Assembly (NCBI GenBank): GCA_032871835.1
Contig: CM065297.1
Coordinates: 63,413,253 to 63,477,252 of the forward strand
Direction of reading: 5' to 3'
DNA: 64,000 nt
Source: Dipteronia dyeriana
Lineage: Eukaryota > Streptophyta > Magnoliopsida > Sapindales > Sapindaceae
Made by a program: the position numbers and the translations under genes. Within the stretch, counting starts at the first letter, position 1. Each line of letters begins with the position of its first letter. Below, piece after piece: positions 22,662 through 35,559 of the stretch. A model generated the notes under the pieces. The model was not told where the DNA came from, did no database searches, and saw nothing but the letters and a program-made list of their open reading frames with translations.

Positions 22662-23613
22662 CCTTACTTAAGCTGTATACATTATATGGAAGTTTGTATA
22701 GGTTTGTGTTATGTGTCATGTGTGGGGTTTAAATCTCATCACGTGCAATTTGTAAACGGGGATTTTTTTTTCTATGGAAGTGGATGTCTAAGTGACATAT
22801 CACATATGTATCGTCTGATTTTGATTAGTTCGATATTATAAAATAGTTGTAATAATTCAAAAAAAAAATCATTGATAAAAAACCTATTAAGAATTAATAA
22901 TTAAACCATCGCTCATCGTGCCCCTGTAATAATTAAAAGTAAAATTGACAAGATGTGTTTAGCAGAATAGTAAGTTTCTCACACCTATATCATAATGTTA
23001 TGGATTTGAGTCCTATCTCATTCTTCAAACCACGAATTACCCCTGAATTACCATAATATTTCAACAAAAATAAATAAATATAAATAATAATGTTAAATTG
23101 TCCCAATTTATTTATCTGAATTTATATATAAATAAATGAAATAATATTACATGTGAATTATAAATGAGCAGGTAAATAAATATAAAATATCGAATCCATT
23201 TCGGGACCTAAACTATAATTCTTATTTTCATTTTCTTTGCTGAATCCGCTCAAATTGGTGTTTCCTTGCACCGAAAGAACCTTGTCTGTTGTCACTGATA
23301 ATATAAAATTCACCAAAAACCCTCTCTGAAATATATATATGATTTTTTTCAAAGCAAGAAACAGTATATATATATATATATATATACATTTTTTTTGAGC
23401 TGATTTGACCCTGATTTTTTCTTGGGCACCAAGTGTATGATATTTCGTCTAAAATAGAAGAACAAGCTTGGAAAACAAGTCAGATTTCCTTTATGATTGG
23501 TACTCTATATGGGTTTTGGGTCATAGTGAGCTTTTATGCTCGTAAATCGACAAGGGTTTTTGTTCTCGAGAGTTTCTGTTGAGGAATTAAAAATTTTTTT
23601 TCCCTGCAAAATA
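22662..23613. other. HCC2 upstream region
   Basis: No gene was recognised. A stretch at about 22668-22712 (ATTATATGGAAGTTTGTATA) recurs with few changes at about 23864-23905 in HCC2 intron 1, so a small local duplication took place. An AT microsatellite lies at 23365-23387. A frame at 23158-23352 (-) has no recognisable domain. Confidence 0.45.
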
Positions 23614-26476
23614 ATGCCCGTTTCTCGCTTTCTCTTCTCTGCCGCCAAACACCGCCTCAAACCGCCAAGCAGTGTTCTTCAAAGGTCACTCTCTCAAACC
23701 CTTCAACAAAATTACAATTTTTTTTTCTTTCTATGTGTGTGTGTGTGTTTACTTGTGAAATTTAGTTTCTTTTTATGTAATTGTTGATTGAGAAATGAGA
23801 ATATGCATTTAGGTTGTTTTTTTTTTCCTTCTTAAGTAAAGGTTTGTGTTACTTTAGGTACTTAAACTGTGTGCATTATATGGAAATTTGTATAGGTTTG
23901 TGTGTACTGTAGGAGGAAAATGATGTTCTGTTTGAGTTCCAGTGCGAAAATGTAAAGCATTGTGTAAATGAAGTTGTCTCTGTTACAGTCGAAGCAGTAG
24001 CCGATGTTATTCTGCCGTTTTGGTGGTGGGTATGGGAGTTATGCTTAATTATGTGTAATTGGTGTAGGTTTGATCCTTCTAAGAGAATTCAGGCTTGTAG
24101 CTACATCAAATCGTCAAGACAGAGTTACGGGAAGCCAGGTGGTAGTCCTGTAATGAATGTAGAAACAAAGGCTCCTCATTCGTGGAGTACTTATGCCATT
24201 GTATGCTGCCTCTTCCTCTCTATTATTACTTATTGATAAGCACCTTTTCTTGAAATTCAACACGCACTAACTGAATAAAACAAATGGTGAATCTTACTTG
24301 TCATCATTTGCTTGATAAGAGAAATATCCAGTGTTCGGAATTTTAACTGCGTACATTATCTATTAATTTTGTAGCCTGCTGTTTTACTGGGATTTGTGGG
24401 ATTAGCAACTTTGGTTCATTATAATGACGAGAGGAGAGCTGTTCCAAAAGGTACTACTTCAAGTTTCAATTTTGTGACCCAACTGTTATCGAAGGGCTGG
24501 AAATTGAAATTGGATAAGTTAGTGATTTAGCACTTGTAATCGTTTTAAATCAATTTATTTTTTGCTTTCTCTCATGAGTGAGTTATAGAACCTGTATTTG
24601 CATAGGAAGCACGACCATACATCTTTCATTTATTAATCTTTGCACACCTCCTTGCACACTCAGACAAATGCGTGAGACTTGTACGGAAACTAATTAGATT
24701 TTCGTCCTTGGAGCAGGCCAAGGTGTAACTTAATAATTTCCAAATTCAATCCCCACTCGTATTTGATCAATTTGATCTATTCACAATTCCATCTTTGAAC
24801 TATATGGAATTCAAAAGACTATAAGAAAAGAAGACTACGCTGTATGTGTTGCTAACTAGTCTCAGAAGAAAAAAATGATGGAGAAGTGGCATTCATGTCA
24901 GTCTGTAGAAAACTATGCTATATCTTATACCGACTTTTAATGAATTTTTGTATTATCTATAAAGCATGAATACATGAGAAAGTGAAGAAAAAAACCATTT
25001 TCTAGGTCTCTATCCCTGCTTCTTGACCATGGAATTTCCTACTACTTTTTTTTTTTTTGGAAATTCTAATGTTCCTTTAAAAAACTAACATATCACGGTT
25101 TGGGGTTTTATTCGGTCTGAAGCTCTGTGTTTCTATGAGGTGTAAGAAGTGTCGGTTTCATCACGTTATGGTTGGGTTGTGTCTGCACAATGTTGTAGGT
25201 TGGTCTATTAAGGGCTTTTAAAAGAATCTCTAAGTTTATTAATTTAGAGGCTGGAAACAAAACTAGCTCATATGTGTCTTATTTGGATACTCGCTCTTAA
25301 AGGTTGTTATTTAGGACAATAGGCACAAGCTTGCAAGTTAATATAGGAACAAGTAATGTGAGTCATGAAGAATATTTAAGTCATTTATTGAGGAAAAGAG
25401 TATAGTTATAGAAGATTTTTTATTTATTATTTTATGTTATAGTTCAAGATTTTTCAATTATGGATTTTAGTTGCATGATTTGGAATTCAATGAGAGAATT
25501 TACTTTGTAGGAGTGCCTTCATTTGACGGGCACTGTTATCAATTAATCATTTTACATTATGGAATCCTTTCCATATAAATCAAACTTTTCTTACTTGGAT
25601 CCGTGAGATATCTTTGAGACGGATTTTCTAATTGTATTTATTCCCTTTTATTGAACCAGGACAGGGTCAAAACTGTGGATGTGATAAGGTCCAGGGTCCA
25701 ATTATAGGTGGCCCATTTACTCTAGTTGATACAGAGAACCGGCCAGTTACTGAAAGGAATTTTCTAGGGAACTGGGTTCTCTTGTACTTTGGCTATACTT
25801 CATCTCCCGATATCGGACCAGAGCAAGTACAGATAATGGCAAACGCTATAGACACATTAGGTTTGTCACTTTAAATGGCAAAATTTATATGTTTTTTTCA
25901 CTTTCTGATTATATCTCTGACTGAAATTGTGTGTTTTATTTGGCACAAGAGTCAAAACGGAATATTAAGATTTTACCAGTATTTGTCACAATTGATCCTC
26001 AACGTGATACACCTGCACAACTCCGTGCTTACCTTCAAGGTCCGGATATGCCCTAACAACTTGTTTTGTTTCTTACAATGTTTCAGATGTGTTGTATTTT
26101 CATATTGCTATGCTAACCTGCTCATGTCATGTTTTCCTGTTAAGTATTGTAGAGTTTGACTCGAGAATAGTGGGATTAACGGGATGCATTGGTGCTTTAA
26201 GGAAGATGGCACAGGATTTCCGTGTTTATTTCAAGAAGGTTGAAGAGGAAGGGGGTGATTATCTGGTTGAGTCTTCCCACAACATGTGAGCCCCATCATT
26301 TCCTTGTTTTGGTTTTAAAATAGTTTCTCTTTGAACTCGTAGTTGATTCGATGATACAAACCGACAGGTATTTTATCAATCCAAGCATGGAGGTTTCAAG
26401 ATGTTTCGGTGTTGAATACACTGCTGAGGAACTAGCTGAAGAAATACGAAAGGAACTAAAGAGAATGGCAGCTTAA
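23614..26476 (+). CDS. HCC2: HCC2, SCO1-like mitochondrial protein without copper ligands
   Basis: Seven exons: 23614-23684, 24068-24200, 24375-24450, 25660-25860, 25950-26039, 26153-26285 and 26368-26476, together 813 nt or 270 residues, all with GT/AG borders and in phase. The N-terminus is basic and likely mitochondrial. One membrane segment follows (about residues 69-84, PAVLLGFVGLATLVHY), then a thioredoxin-like SCO domain (GPIIGGPFTLVDTENRPV, then FVTIDPQRDTPAQLRAYL, then HNMYFINPSMEVSRCFGV). SCO1 uses a CxxxC pair and a histidine to hand copper to cytochrome c oxidase. Here the pair is S142-PDI-G146, and the position before the SHNM motif also lacks the ligand. This pattern is the mark of plant HCC2, which is tied to redox and UV-B responses rather than copper delivery. 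An NCGC motif (residues 98-101) is kept. The gene looks intact. Confidence 0.93.
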
Positions 26477-27539
26477 TCATCGAAGTTTTGTTGTTGCCAA
26501 TCTCTATCTGCAATTTAGTTTCCCGCAGAGATTTCTAATTCCATCTAACAAGCTCAAGCCTGGCTGGCCTCATGATTTCGATTTTCAGATAACGTTATGG
26601 ATATGTAAGTTTCAATCCGGTTCCATACTCAATTGACATTTGTTATAGAATTGAAAGATAGTGATTAGTAAACATATAGTTGTTTTGGTATTAACAACTT
26701 TTACATGTCCATTGACCATGCTCAAACTACTTTGAAACCAACAAACACAGTTCTAGAAACAACACTACCTAAAATAACAACATTACAATTTGTTTTCGTT
26801 TTCGTTTCCCATATTTTCTTGACTGCCAAACAGATCGAAATCTCTCTTATTGTGTTGTTGTTTAATAAGATAACAAAGTTGGGTGGCATTTAAGGACGTA
26901 GAAATTGAGGTTGTGGGAAGCAACTAAAAAACATTAATGGTGTGATTTGAATATTAGGATTTGGTAATGATATTTTTTTTCTCTCATTACTTTCAAGTTT
27001 GAAAATGTGGCATATTGTTAAGATACGGTGGTTGGGGAGAAAAAAGTCGATGGAATTATTATTATTATTTTTTTTTAACTATGTAACCCAAAAGTCAGCC
27101 TTGTATTATATTTGTTAGGTTATGACTTAAAGATGCCCGATTTTATGATACAAGTACGTTGTAAAATTTGTATAGATTGAACCCAATTTTGTGAACTTCA
27201 AAGAGACAAATGTGAGGACCATGTTTTAATTGCATACGTGGGTTCCTACACCTAATACCTAATCATCCATTAGGAATCTTTATCGATCCTCTCTAATCAC
27301 CTAATAAGTAAACATCTATTATGAGTCTATATTGATCCTCTCTAATCGAATTAAAATAACGTGCAATTTAGATGCTTCAATTTTTCTCATTCTTCTAGAT
27401 CTAAAGGTGTTTTGGAATCGTCGAACAAGATACCTATTTGATCCGACATCTCTTATTGGAACTATGATTAATAAATCATACTCTGTGAAAGTCGACAAGT
27501 TACTTATTACATTATATAAATTTTAAACTATGTCAATCT
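26477..27539. other. HCC2 3' flank and intergenic
   Basis: AT-rich. The frames at 26705-26893 and 27332-27526 show no domain. No gene or clear repeat was recognised. Confidence 0.4.
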
Positions 27540-27952
27540 TAGAGTTGTAAGTTTGGGCCGGCCCGGCCTGTTTGGGCACGGCCTGGCGGGCCAGTGTTCC
27601 AAAACAGGGCCCGGCACGGCACGTGGGCACGGCCATGGCAGGCCGGGCCGTGCTGGCCCGTTTGCCCGGCTAGGCAGGCCAAACGGGCCGGCCCACTTTA
27701 ATTATTTTTTTTTAAATATTAATAATATAATTTTTTTATATATATATAACTGGATCCACTGTGCCGACGGTTGGGCCTGGCACACCGGCCAGGCGTGCCG
27801 AGCCGGGCCGGCACGACGTGCCTCAGTTGGACGCCCCGCACGGCCTGTAATTGTGGGCCGTGCCTGGCACGGCACGCCCCCAGGCGGGCCGCGCTAGGCA
27901 CGACCTGCCTTCCTTGGCAGGCCGAACGGGCCGGTCCATATTTACACCACTA
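27540..27952. mobile_element. hAT-like MITE, 413 bp
   Basis: Inverted ends (TAGAGTTGTAAGTTTGGGCC left; GGTCCATATTTACACCACTA right) are flanked by 8-bp repeats GTCAATCT (27532-27539) and GTCGATCT (27953-27960), 7 of 8 matching. The body is very GC-rich for this window and full of GGCCGGGC/GGCACGG motifs. The reading frames inside it are artefacts of base composition. Confidence 0.85.
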
Positions 27953-28795
27953 GTCGATCTATAATCTATTTGGTAGTTCCAAATCATTGATTCAACAACC
28001 CCGTTCAACATGGTTTAATGGTAAATAATACCTATTTAGTTTGATAATATCCTTAAAAAAAATCAATATATAGACTGTTGGAACCATATGAATTGATGAA
28101 TTTGTCGCCAAATAAAGATACACCTTGGCTGTCTTGAATCATGAAATTCTATTCACATCCTCAACGTGACATCCTCTCTTTATCTCTTTATATGCAATGT
28201 ATTGGCTGTTAATTAATTTTAATTTCTTTTTTATTTCTAAGTAACAGAAACATCAAAGACCACCATAACAACAGCAGCAGCAATAACATCTACTATGTCA
28301 ACCTCTCTCTCTCTCTCTCTGTCTCCTTTGAGATTTCTTTCTAAAAATCTAGAGATCCTCATTTCTTCATAGACCGAGTCTATTGCTTCTCCATTTTCAA
28401 CCCACCAAAACAACTCACCCAAAAATCAAAATCTAATAAAACAACACCATTTGAGAAAATATTCTCCCCTTTTCCTGAAAAATTCTTTTGTTGTTGTTTG
28501 TTATTTTGTTATTTTGTTCCATTTTCCACCTATTATGACATCTCATTTTTTTCTCTTGAACAAAAAAACCATCAACAGAGATCAAACAAAGACCTCTTCT
28601 TCTTTTTCTTCCTTGTGAGGCACTCCAGGAGGCTCTCTTCTTCATCTCCTGGGGATTTAGCCTGATATCAACATCAACCCATTCATTTTTTTTTTTTAAT
28701 ATCATGACAACCCATGTAATTATTTAAAAAGAAAAAAGAAAAAGTGCATTGATAATTTGCAAAAAGAGTTTGATTTGAGAAAGAGGGTCTCAACA
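27953..28795 (+). promoter_or_regulatory. Upstream region and probable 5' UTR of the TPR gene
   Basis: Contains a CT microsatellite at 28303-28325, common in plant 5' leaders, and a T/A-rich stretch at 28686-28745. No other gene was seen; the - strand frames at 28237-28986 look like shadows of the leader and exon 1. Confidence 0.4.
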
Positions 28796-31700
28796 ATGGG
28801 TGATAACTCGCCGGAGAAGAAGACTGGCTGTGGGTTATTAAATGCAGTTTTTGGGCGGCGTTGGCCACGGAGAACCACCTCATCAAGTTCGCTTCCGGGG
28901 ATCAAAGACAGCAACAACAATTTTGTGAAAATTACACAGAGCACTCCAACTCCTAAAAGAAGAAGAAACAGCTCAGATGATAACACTTTTCTAGAAGCAG
29001 AAGCAGAAGGAGTTTCAGAAGCACCTCCTAAACAAGTAGTCTCAAAATCAACTCCAAATAATCAACCCATCAAACCTCCTCCTCCTGTTAATGTTAACCA
29101 ACAACAACAACAACAACAACTTTTCAAAAAAGCACCACAAGCTGCTTCTGTTCAGGAAGCGCTACCCAAGAAGCAGCAGCAGCAGCAACATCAACTAAAC
29201 AGTTATAATAGCCAGGGTTATGTAAACCAGGGTCGTAGAGTTCTCAGAGAAGCCACCGGGATTTCTGGGGAGCTTGACAGCATGATCGCTGATCATCAGA
29301 AATCCAAAGGGAGCAATACTCTTGTTAGGGCCTCTTCGAGCAATGTGATGCTTTTTGGAAATTTAGGGAACCTTAGACAAGGTGGTGGAAATACTGGTTC
29401 GAGCACAAACACGTACGAGCAGTCTTTCGACACCTCGTCATCTTCATCGTCCTCCAAGCAGCCTAATAAGTATCCAAACAGTGTTATGGGAAATGTTGTG
29501 AAGAAGCAAAACGATGACAGCAACCACCACAGGGCGGCAGTGGCTCCGGCTCAGGATGCTTCTCTGTGCAGGGCTCTGTCGACTAGAATGGACCCGGAGA
29601 CATTGAAAATGATGGGGAATGAGGATTACAAGAGTGGCAACTTCGCGGAGGCGTTGGCTTTGTATGATGCAGCCATTTCTATTGACCCCAACAAGGCCTC
29701 TTACAGGAGCAACAAGAGTGCAGCTTTAACTGCTCTCGGTAGGCTTCTGGAGGCTGTTTTTGAATGCAGAGAAGCCATCCGAATAGAACCTCATTATCAC
29801 AGAGCTCACCATCGTTTGGCAACCTTGTATCTCAGGTACAAACTTTGTTCAAACTTTCATGTCTTGATCCAACACCTAATTCGATTCTTCTGAATCTTGC
29901 TTTGCTGTTTTATATAATCTTTCAATTACACATTTTTGTATTATGTGTAGGTTAGGGGAGGTGGAGAAGGCAATATATCACTATAAACATGCAGGACCAG
30001 AGGCGGACCAGATTGACATTGCAAAATGTAAAACTGTTCAGGGACATCTCAACAAATGCACAGATGTTAAAAGAATGAGAGATTGGAACTCTCTTATTAA
30101 AGAAACAGCAGCTGCAATTTCTGCCGGTGCAGATTCAGCTCCATTGGTCAGTCACTCATCAAACTTTGTTTGTTTTATTAAAATCCGGACGTCTAGAGAT
30201 CGATTGTTTTACTTACTATGTTAAAAAATCCGGACGTCTAGGGTTAATATGTTATATATATATATATATTGATATGTTACCTTAAATCACCTTGGACTTA
30301 CCTTTATTTCGAATTAGTATACCTTTAAACAACATTAAGATAGATATCTAGTGTGAAAATTTAGATTTTGTTCAAATTTGAATCTTAAATTCTAAAGTGT
30401 TTAATAATGAGGTTTTATTAAAAATCCCGGCATCTGTTATTTATTATTTTAAATGAGTTAAATACTATCAGGTACAATGGTTTAAATATTTTCTATTCAA
30501 CTTTATACGTTAAAAACTATTTTTCACACCTAAATATAATCATGTTATTTTTCATACATACAGTAGTAGACAAATTAATTTAGAAGCTTATATGTTGCTT
30601 TCGTTAATTTCTTTTTTTTTCATGGTAAAAAGATCTATGCATTACAAGCTGAAGCATTGCTGAAAGTACATAGGCATCAAGAAGCAGATGAAGCAATGAA
30701 GAATGGTTCAAAGTTCAGTGTGGATGACTGTACTAAATTCTTTGGGCCCATCGGTAACGCCAACTTGTTAGTGGTTCGAGCTCAGGTCAATTTGGCCGCA
30801 GGCAGGTTAGTACTTTCAATGGTTGTGATTACATTAGACATGCTTGATCAACACGTAATCATTTTAAATAACACATGTTACATAACATTAAAGTAGTACT
30901 CTCATATGCTAACCCGTTAAATAATCTAATCATTATAGGGGATTTGCTTTTCTTTTTTGCATAATTACATTTACATTAGAATTAAAGTATGATTAAATTG
31001 CATGGAAAAAGGAAAGGTTTGTTCAATGTTGATGTTATTAAAAGTGATTATGACTCTAATCTTTTGTTGGAGAACAACTCAAAAGGGAAAAATTCTAGGT
31101 AGAAAAAGAGTGGACAAAAGGGCAATAAAGTTTTTGAGATATTAAACATCATGAACCCTGTTCACATAACCACCAGAAATATTCCCTAAATGATTGATGT
31201 TTTAAGGTCAAACTTTTTTCCAATCTGGCGAGTAACTAACTTTTTACAAATATCTAGACCTTTTAAAATAAAAAATTTAGCTAGAGATTTATAATTTAAA
31301 TACAAATACAATCACCGTCGGGACTAATGAACACTCTTTTACATTTATAACAGTACAATACATGTAACTTTCGAATGCAATCTTAAAAATTAAGTTCAAA
31401 ATGTAATTTTTGTTTTTACATTTAATATTTTGCATCAATGGATTGATGGGCTAGTGGATAGGGTTTTTATGAAAACTGTTTTCGAATCACAAATCAAATT
31501 TAACGATAAGTACTTTAAACGGGTTACAGATTTGATGATGCATTGGCGGCAGTACAGAAAGCAGCAAAACTAGATGCGAACAACAAAGAAGTAAACCCGG
31601 TGATGAGAAGGGCTAGGGCCATGGCTGCTGCTCGATCAAACGGCAATGAGCTCTTCAAGGCATCAAGATTCTCCGAAGCAAGTGTTGCTTACGGAGAAGG

Positions 31701-32290
31701 ACTTGAACATGATCCGTATAATTCCGTCTTGTTGTGTAATCGAGCTGCGTGCCGTTCCAAACTAGGTCAGTATGAGAAGGCAGTGGAGGACTGCAATTAT
31801 GCTCTCAATGTGCGCCCTAAATACAGCAAAGCTAGACTAAGAAGGGCCGATTGCTATGCCAAGGTGAGTAATTTTAAAATACATACTAGAATTGACGCAT
31901 CAAACACTATAGTTAGGCTCTCACACTAAATTTTTGATACAGTAATGTTACCAAGATGGTACGTATATAATTGAATGTTTGTTCGATCAGAAAGTGGTTT
32001 TTTGAAAGTAAAACGGTGAAAATGTGTTTTAATATAATGTTTCTGAAAAAAAAAACATGAATTGTTTCTATCACTCTTTTCTTTTTTAAAAAAAAAAAAG
32101 AAGCTTAAAACTAGATTTGAAATCATTATATTTAATGTTCAAATTGGTGGGAAATTTGTAGTTGGAAAAATGGGATGCTTCAATCAAAGACTATGAGATT
32201 TTGCAAAGAGAATCACCGGAAGATGAGGAGGTAATCAAAGCCTTACAAGAAGCTCAGGCACAGCTTAAGAAAAAACATGGTGGATCTTGA
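28796..32290 (+). CDS. TTL-family tetratricopeptide protein lacking a thioredoxin domain
   Basis: Five exons, 28796-29835, 29951-30146, 30633-30805, 31530-31863 and 32162-32290, give 1872 nt and 623 residues, in phase. The start MGDNSPEKKTGCGLLNAVFG is the conserved N-terminus of this plant family. A long low-complexity region follows with glutamine runs (near residues 102-108 and 126-131) and serine runs. TPR helices occupy about residues 266-355 (NEDYKSGNFAEALALYDAA) and 495-610 (GNELFKASRFSEASVAYGEG, then a second pair). TTL proteins scaffold brassinosteroid signalling and cellulose synthase components and usually end in a thioredoxin-like domain. This one stops at QLKKKHGGS right after the last TPR, and no thioredoxin exon was seen before the next gene. 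It may match the shorter Arabidopsis TPR13/TPR14 type; that link is from memory. Confidence 0.85.
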
Positions 32291-33079
32291 TTACTCATCA
32301 TTAGATAAATCAGACAAGGTTCAATACATTAAAAAAAAAAAATGAGCTACTAGTTTATCTTTCGGTGGATTTTTTGGTTGGTGGGAAAAAAAATTAAATT
32401 GTTTGATTTTGTATTTGAAAAAGGTAAGGGGATTGATTGCACAAATTGGTACATGAATGTTTAAAATTGTAATTTATCAGTTTTTTTTTTTTAAAAAAAA
32501 ACCTGTGAGTCTCAGGATTATTAAGTTGATGTGGAATCAACAGAAAATTTAGTGGCAAAAAAATTATAGTTTTCTTCTTTTATTTTCTTGGAGTATAGAT
32601 CGGATTAATTGTTTCAATCATGGAAATTGGTCCCCTTTTTTATGTTTTTGAACTCACAAGAGAGGTTGTAATCAGGTCCGGACCCGATTCGGACAAAGAG
32701 AACCGGTCTCGATTTCTATTTCTTATTAGGTTTAAACCGGTTCAATTTTGGATGAATTAAAATATTTTAGGTTCAATTGGGTTTAACCTAAAATCGAATC
32801 CATCCATACTCACCCATAACTTGGACTAACACCACACATTACATGACAATATGCCTTAATAAACAATGATATTAAAGGCTTTGAAGACCAAATCAAACAA
32901 AAGTGACAACGAAAACAGAATTAAAAGACGTTAACAATAATTTAAGTACTAGAAGACAGAATTCTTAATTTAGCATATAAACGAAAGTCAAGGTCTCTCA
33001 CTCCGGCGATCGGCACATACAATAATAGTACAATTATTAAGATATACCACTCTTGAAAATCATAATTATCTCTCACACA
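32291..33079. other. 3' flanks between the converging TPR and PLAT genes
   Basis: Holds the probable 3' UTRs of both genes. A short stretch with ACCGGT motifs near 32680-32790 resembles a transposon remnant. No further gene was recognised. Confidence 0.4.
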
Positions 33080-33772
33080 CTAGAAAATAGAAATCGTCTC
33101 AGTCCTCAACTTGATTACCTTCCTATCAGGACGACCACCGACACGCTGATCATCAAAATCCGACGGACAGAAATTCCTGATAGCAGTGAGCTCATAAGGC
33201 GACGTATCGAGGGCCAGCCATTGCTCGATCTCAAACTTCTGTTGAGAGCAGGAAGTATGGACCCCAGTTGACGTCACCTCCACGTAGTTAACGTACCACC
33301 CGTGGTGCGGTCCTGATCCGTCCGATGTCAGATTTATAGCGCATACGGGTGCATCCAAGCACTCCCCTCTACCGCTGAAAATGTCCAAATTGCCCCTCTC
33401 GAAGTAATTGTAGCCGGGCCCCATCAAACCTCCCCAGGTCTCCAGATTTTTTATCTGCGCAACCTCACCGTACTTGTCGTACAGCTTCACGCTGATGATC
33501 GAATCCGTCCCTCCCTTGAAGATCGACCCGGTCCTAACGTAGATCGTATACACACAATCATCCCCATCCTGTATTAAAAAAAATACGTTTTCCATTTTAC
33601 GAACTACGATAAAGTAACATCGAGTTAAGTCTCGGTATGATCCAAAAAGAATTTAACTAACTTATCGACACAAGAAATGTGGAGGGAAACTTACCGAGAG
33701 AGCGATGGTGAAGATGGAGAGGAAGAGGAAGAGGAAGAGGAAGAGAGAGAGTGAGACATTTTTTATCGACAT
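33080..33772 (-). CDS. Secreted PLAT/LH2-domain stress protein
   Basis: Two exons: 33695-33772 and 33080-33568, with GT donor and AG acceptor in phase, giving 188 residues. Exon 1 encodes a signal peptide made of SLSLFLFLFLFLSIF. Exon 2 is a single PLAT domain (CVYTIYVRTGSIFKGGTDS, then SVKLYDKYGE, and ETWGGLMGPGYNYFERGN, then GWYVNYVEVT), followed by a family tail with EIEQWLALDTSPYEL. Plant PLAT proteins are small ER or secreted proteins induced by salt, drought and ABA, and are thought to bind lipids or membranes. Length and ending match the family. The gene looks intact. I do not assign a numbered symbol. Confidence 0.92.
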
Positions 33773-33802
33773 TTTAGATGAGTTTTGTGAGAGATTTACA
33801 TG

Positions 33803-33846
33803 TTTATAAAGAAGGCACACACAAAGAGACACTCGAGAGTCACGTG
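33803..33846 (-). promoter_or_regulatory. TATA-like box and G-box upstream of the PLAT gene
   Basis: TTTATAAA lies at 33803-33810 and CACGTG at 33841-33846, 31 and 69 bp upstream of the start codon. A G-box/ABRE agrees with the stress induction known for the family. The TATA box is close to the start, so the 5' UTR would be very short. Confidence 0.5.
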
Positions 33847-34039
33847 GTGATATGGGGTGTTATCCGGTGTGGCGATGACTGTTTAACCTGTGGGCTGTTT
33901 CATGAATGCGATAATAACTATTACTTCCACAAAACAATATGTTTACAATGTTAATAAACTATCAAATTATTGGTTATTATTTCTTTAAAAAAAAACTATT
34001 AGTTATTTTTTAAAATTGAATTACCTCTTTAATTTCATT

Positions 34040-34426
34040 ACTAAATATACATCAATTTCCGTTGGATATCAAAGATCATCGCAACGGAATAGATACTGGG
34101 ATAGTTACATACGATCGGTGTATGATTACAAGAACAATACACTCGACTCACCGTGAAAGTACGCTCAGAATGAAATGAATTAAATAAATAACACTCTTTG
34201 ATATTTATAGAGTTCAGAACTCTATCACATGAGATACACTTAAAATTTAAATCACTATTTAAATTTAATATCATTTTATCTATATCTATCATTTAACTGA
34301 TGAGTTTGAATTTAATTTGAATTATCTTTTTAATTCAAAAACAAACTTATCATATAGTATCTTATCAAGTCAATTAATTCAATTAATTACCATACTCTTT
34401 TACCACTTGGGCGTAATTTTCTAACA
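34040..34426 (-). repeat. Copia 3' LTR
   Basis: Starts at the TGTTAG on the - strand next to the polypurine tract. The frame at 34041-34292 is an LTR artefact. The low end is approximate. Confidence 0.65.
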
Positions 34427-35559
34427 TCTTCCACTCACACAAGTGGAATAATCAAATTTTACAGAGTCACGTTTCTCTAACTTTTGAGTCTAATCACATA
34501 TCATTCATACAAGTAAACGTACAGTGTGATCGATGAACAATATTCTACAAAAGTATGAACAATATTCTACAAAAGTATTAGAGCATGCAATTTGATATTT
34601 CATATATCAAAATCATTGTTCATATGTGTCATAGATTTTATTTTCATTCATTAGTCCAAGCATACTTAACCCTTCAGTATACAAAGTCATGCTTGACCAT
34701 TTGAAATCTTTACGTATTCACAATTGTATTCTATCATAGACAATACAATTGGTCGATAAGAATACCAAAAATAATGAAGAAACATTATATCTTCCATCGA
34801 ACACTTGTATCTCAGTTTCAAAGACAACTTCTATCATAGTCGTGTTTCATAGACGGAATAGTACCATAGCCATAGAAAAACGCGATAAAGAAGCTAACAT
34901 TGTTTTGTCACCTTAAATCAAAGTCAATGGTCATAAGGACACCATTTGAGGTTTAATCAAACCTCAAGGAACTTAAACAATGAGGAAGCAGAGATTCATT
35001 CTCTCATTTTTCTTGTGATCACAAATCACACATGGTATGAATCACGTGCTACAGTGAATTTAATTCTCACAAAGAATGTATATATCTAAACTATTCACTG
35101 TACATATTTGAGTCCAGTCGCTATCTACAGAGCCTAACCTGAGTTCATAAAGCTCGCAATTTCTTACTTAGGTGCCAATTATGTACTCACATATGGCTTA
35201 ATTAGTTTTCATGATAGTGGGGCTATGTCATGATCGGTTCGAAAAAATGCAAGAACCTTATACTGACATAGCCAACATATTGACATAGTCAATGCGACAT
35301 ATTCATATATAAGCTCCATGAGAATAAATCATCTAATTTATTCTCTTCTATATATGTATCTCATCTCAGCATACTATCTTAGTATCTGATGTGACTGCAT
35401 GTTTAAGAATGACGGTCTCAACTTGATGACATATTTAAACAACATTTGTGTGAAATATATGCTAGCAAGGAAAAAGGATTTATTCATATAAAATAGTGAA
35501 ATTCAAAAAAATCATCATGATTACAATCTTCGTAGCCCTAAAGACTTAGCATGTGACGA

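Noticed and set aside
25875..26159. Separate gene between HCC2 exons
   Set aside because: It is intronic sequence running into exons 5 and 6 of HCC2 in the wrong frame.
27553..27953. GC-rich reading frames on both strands
   Set aside because: They lie wholly inside a hAT-like MITE with readable target duplications.
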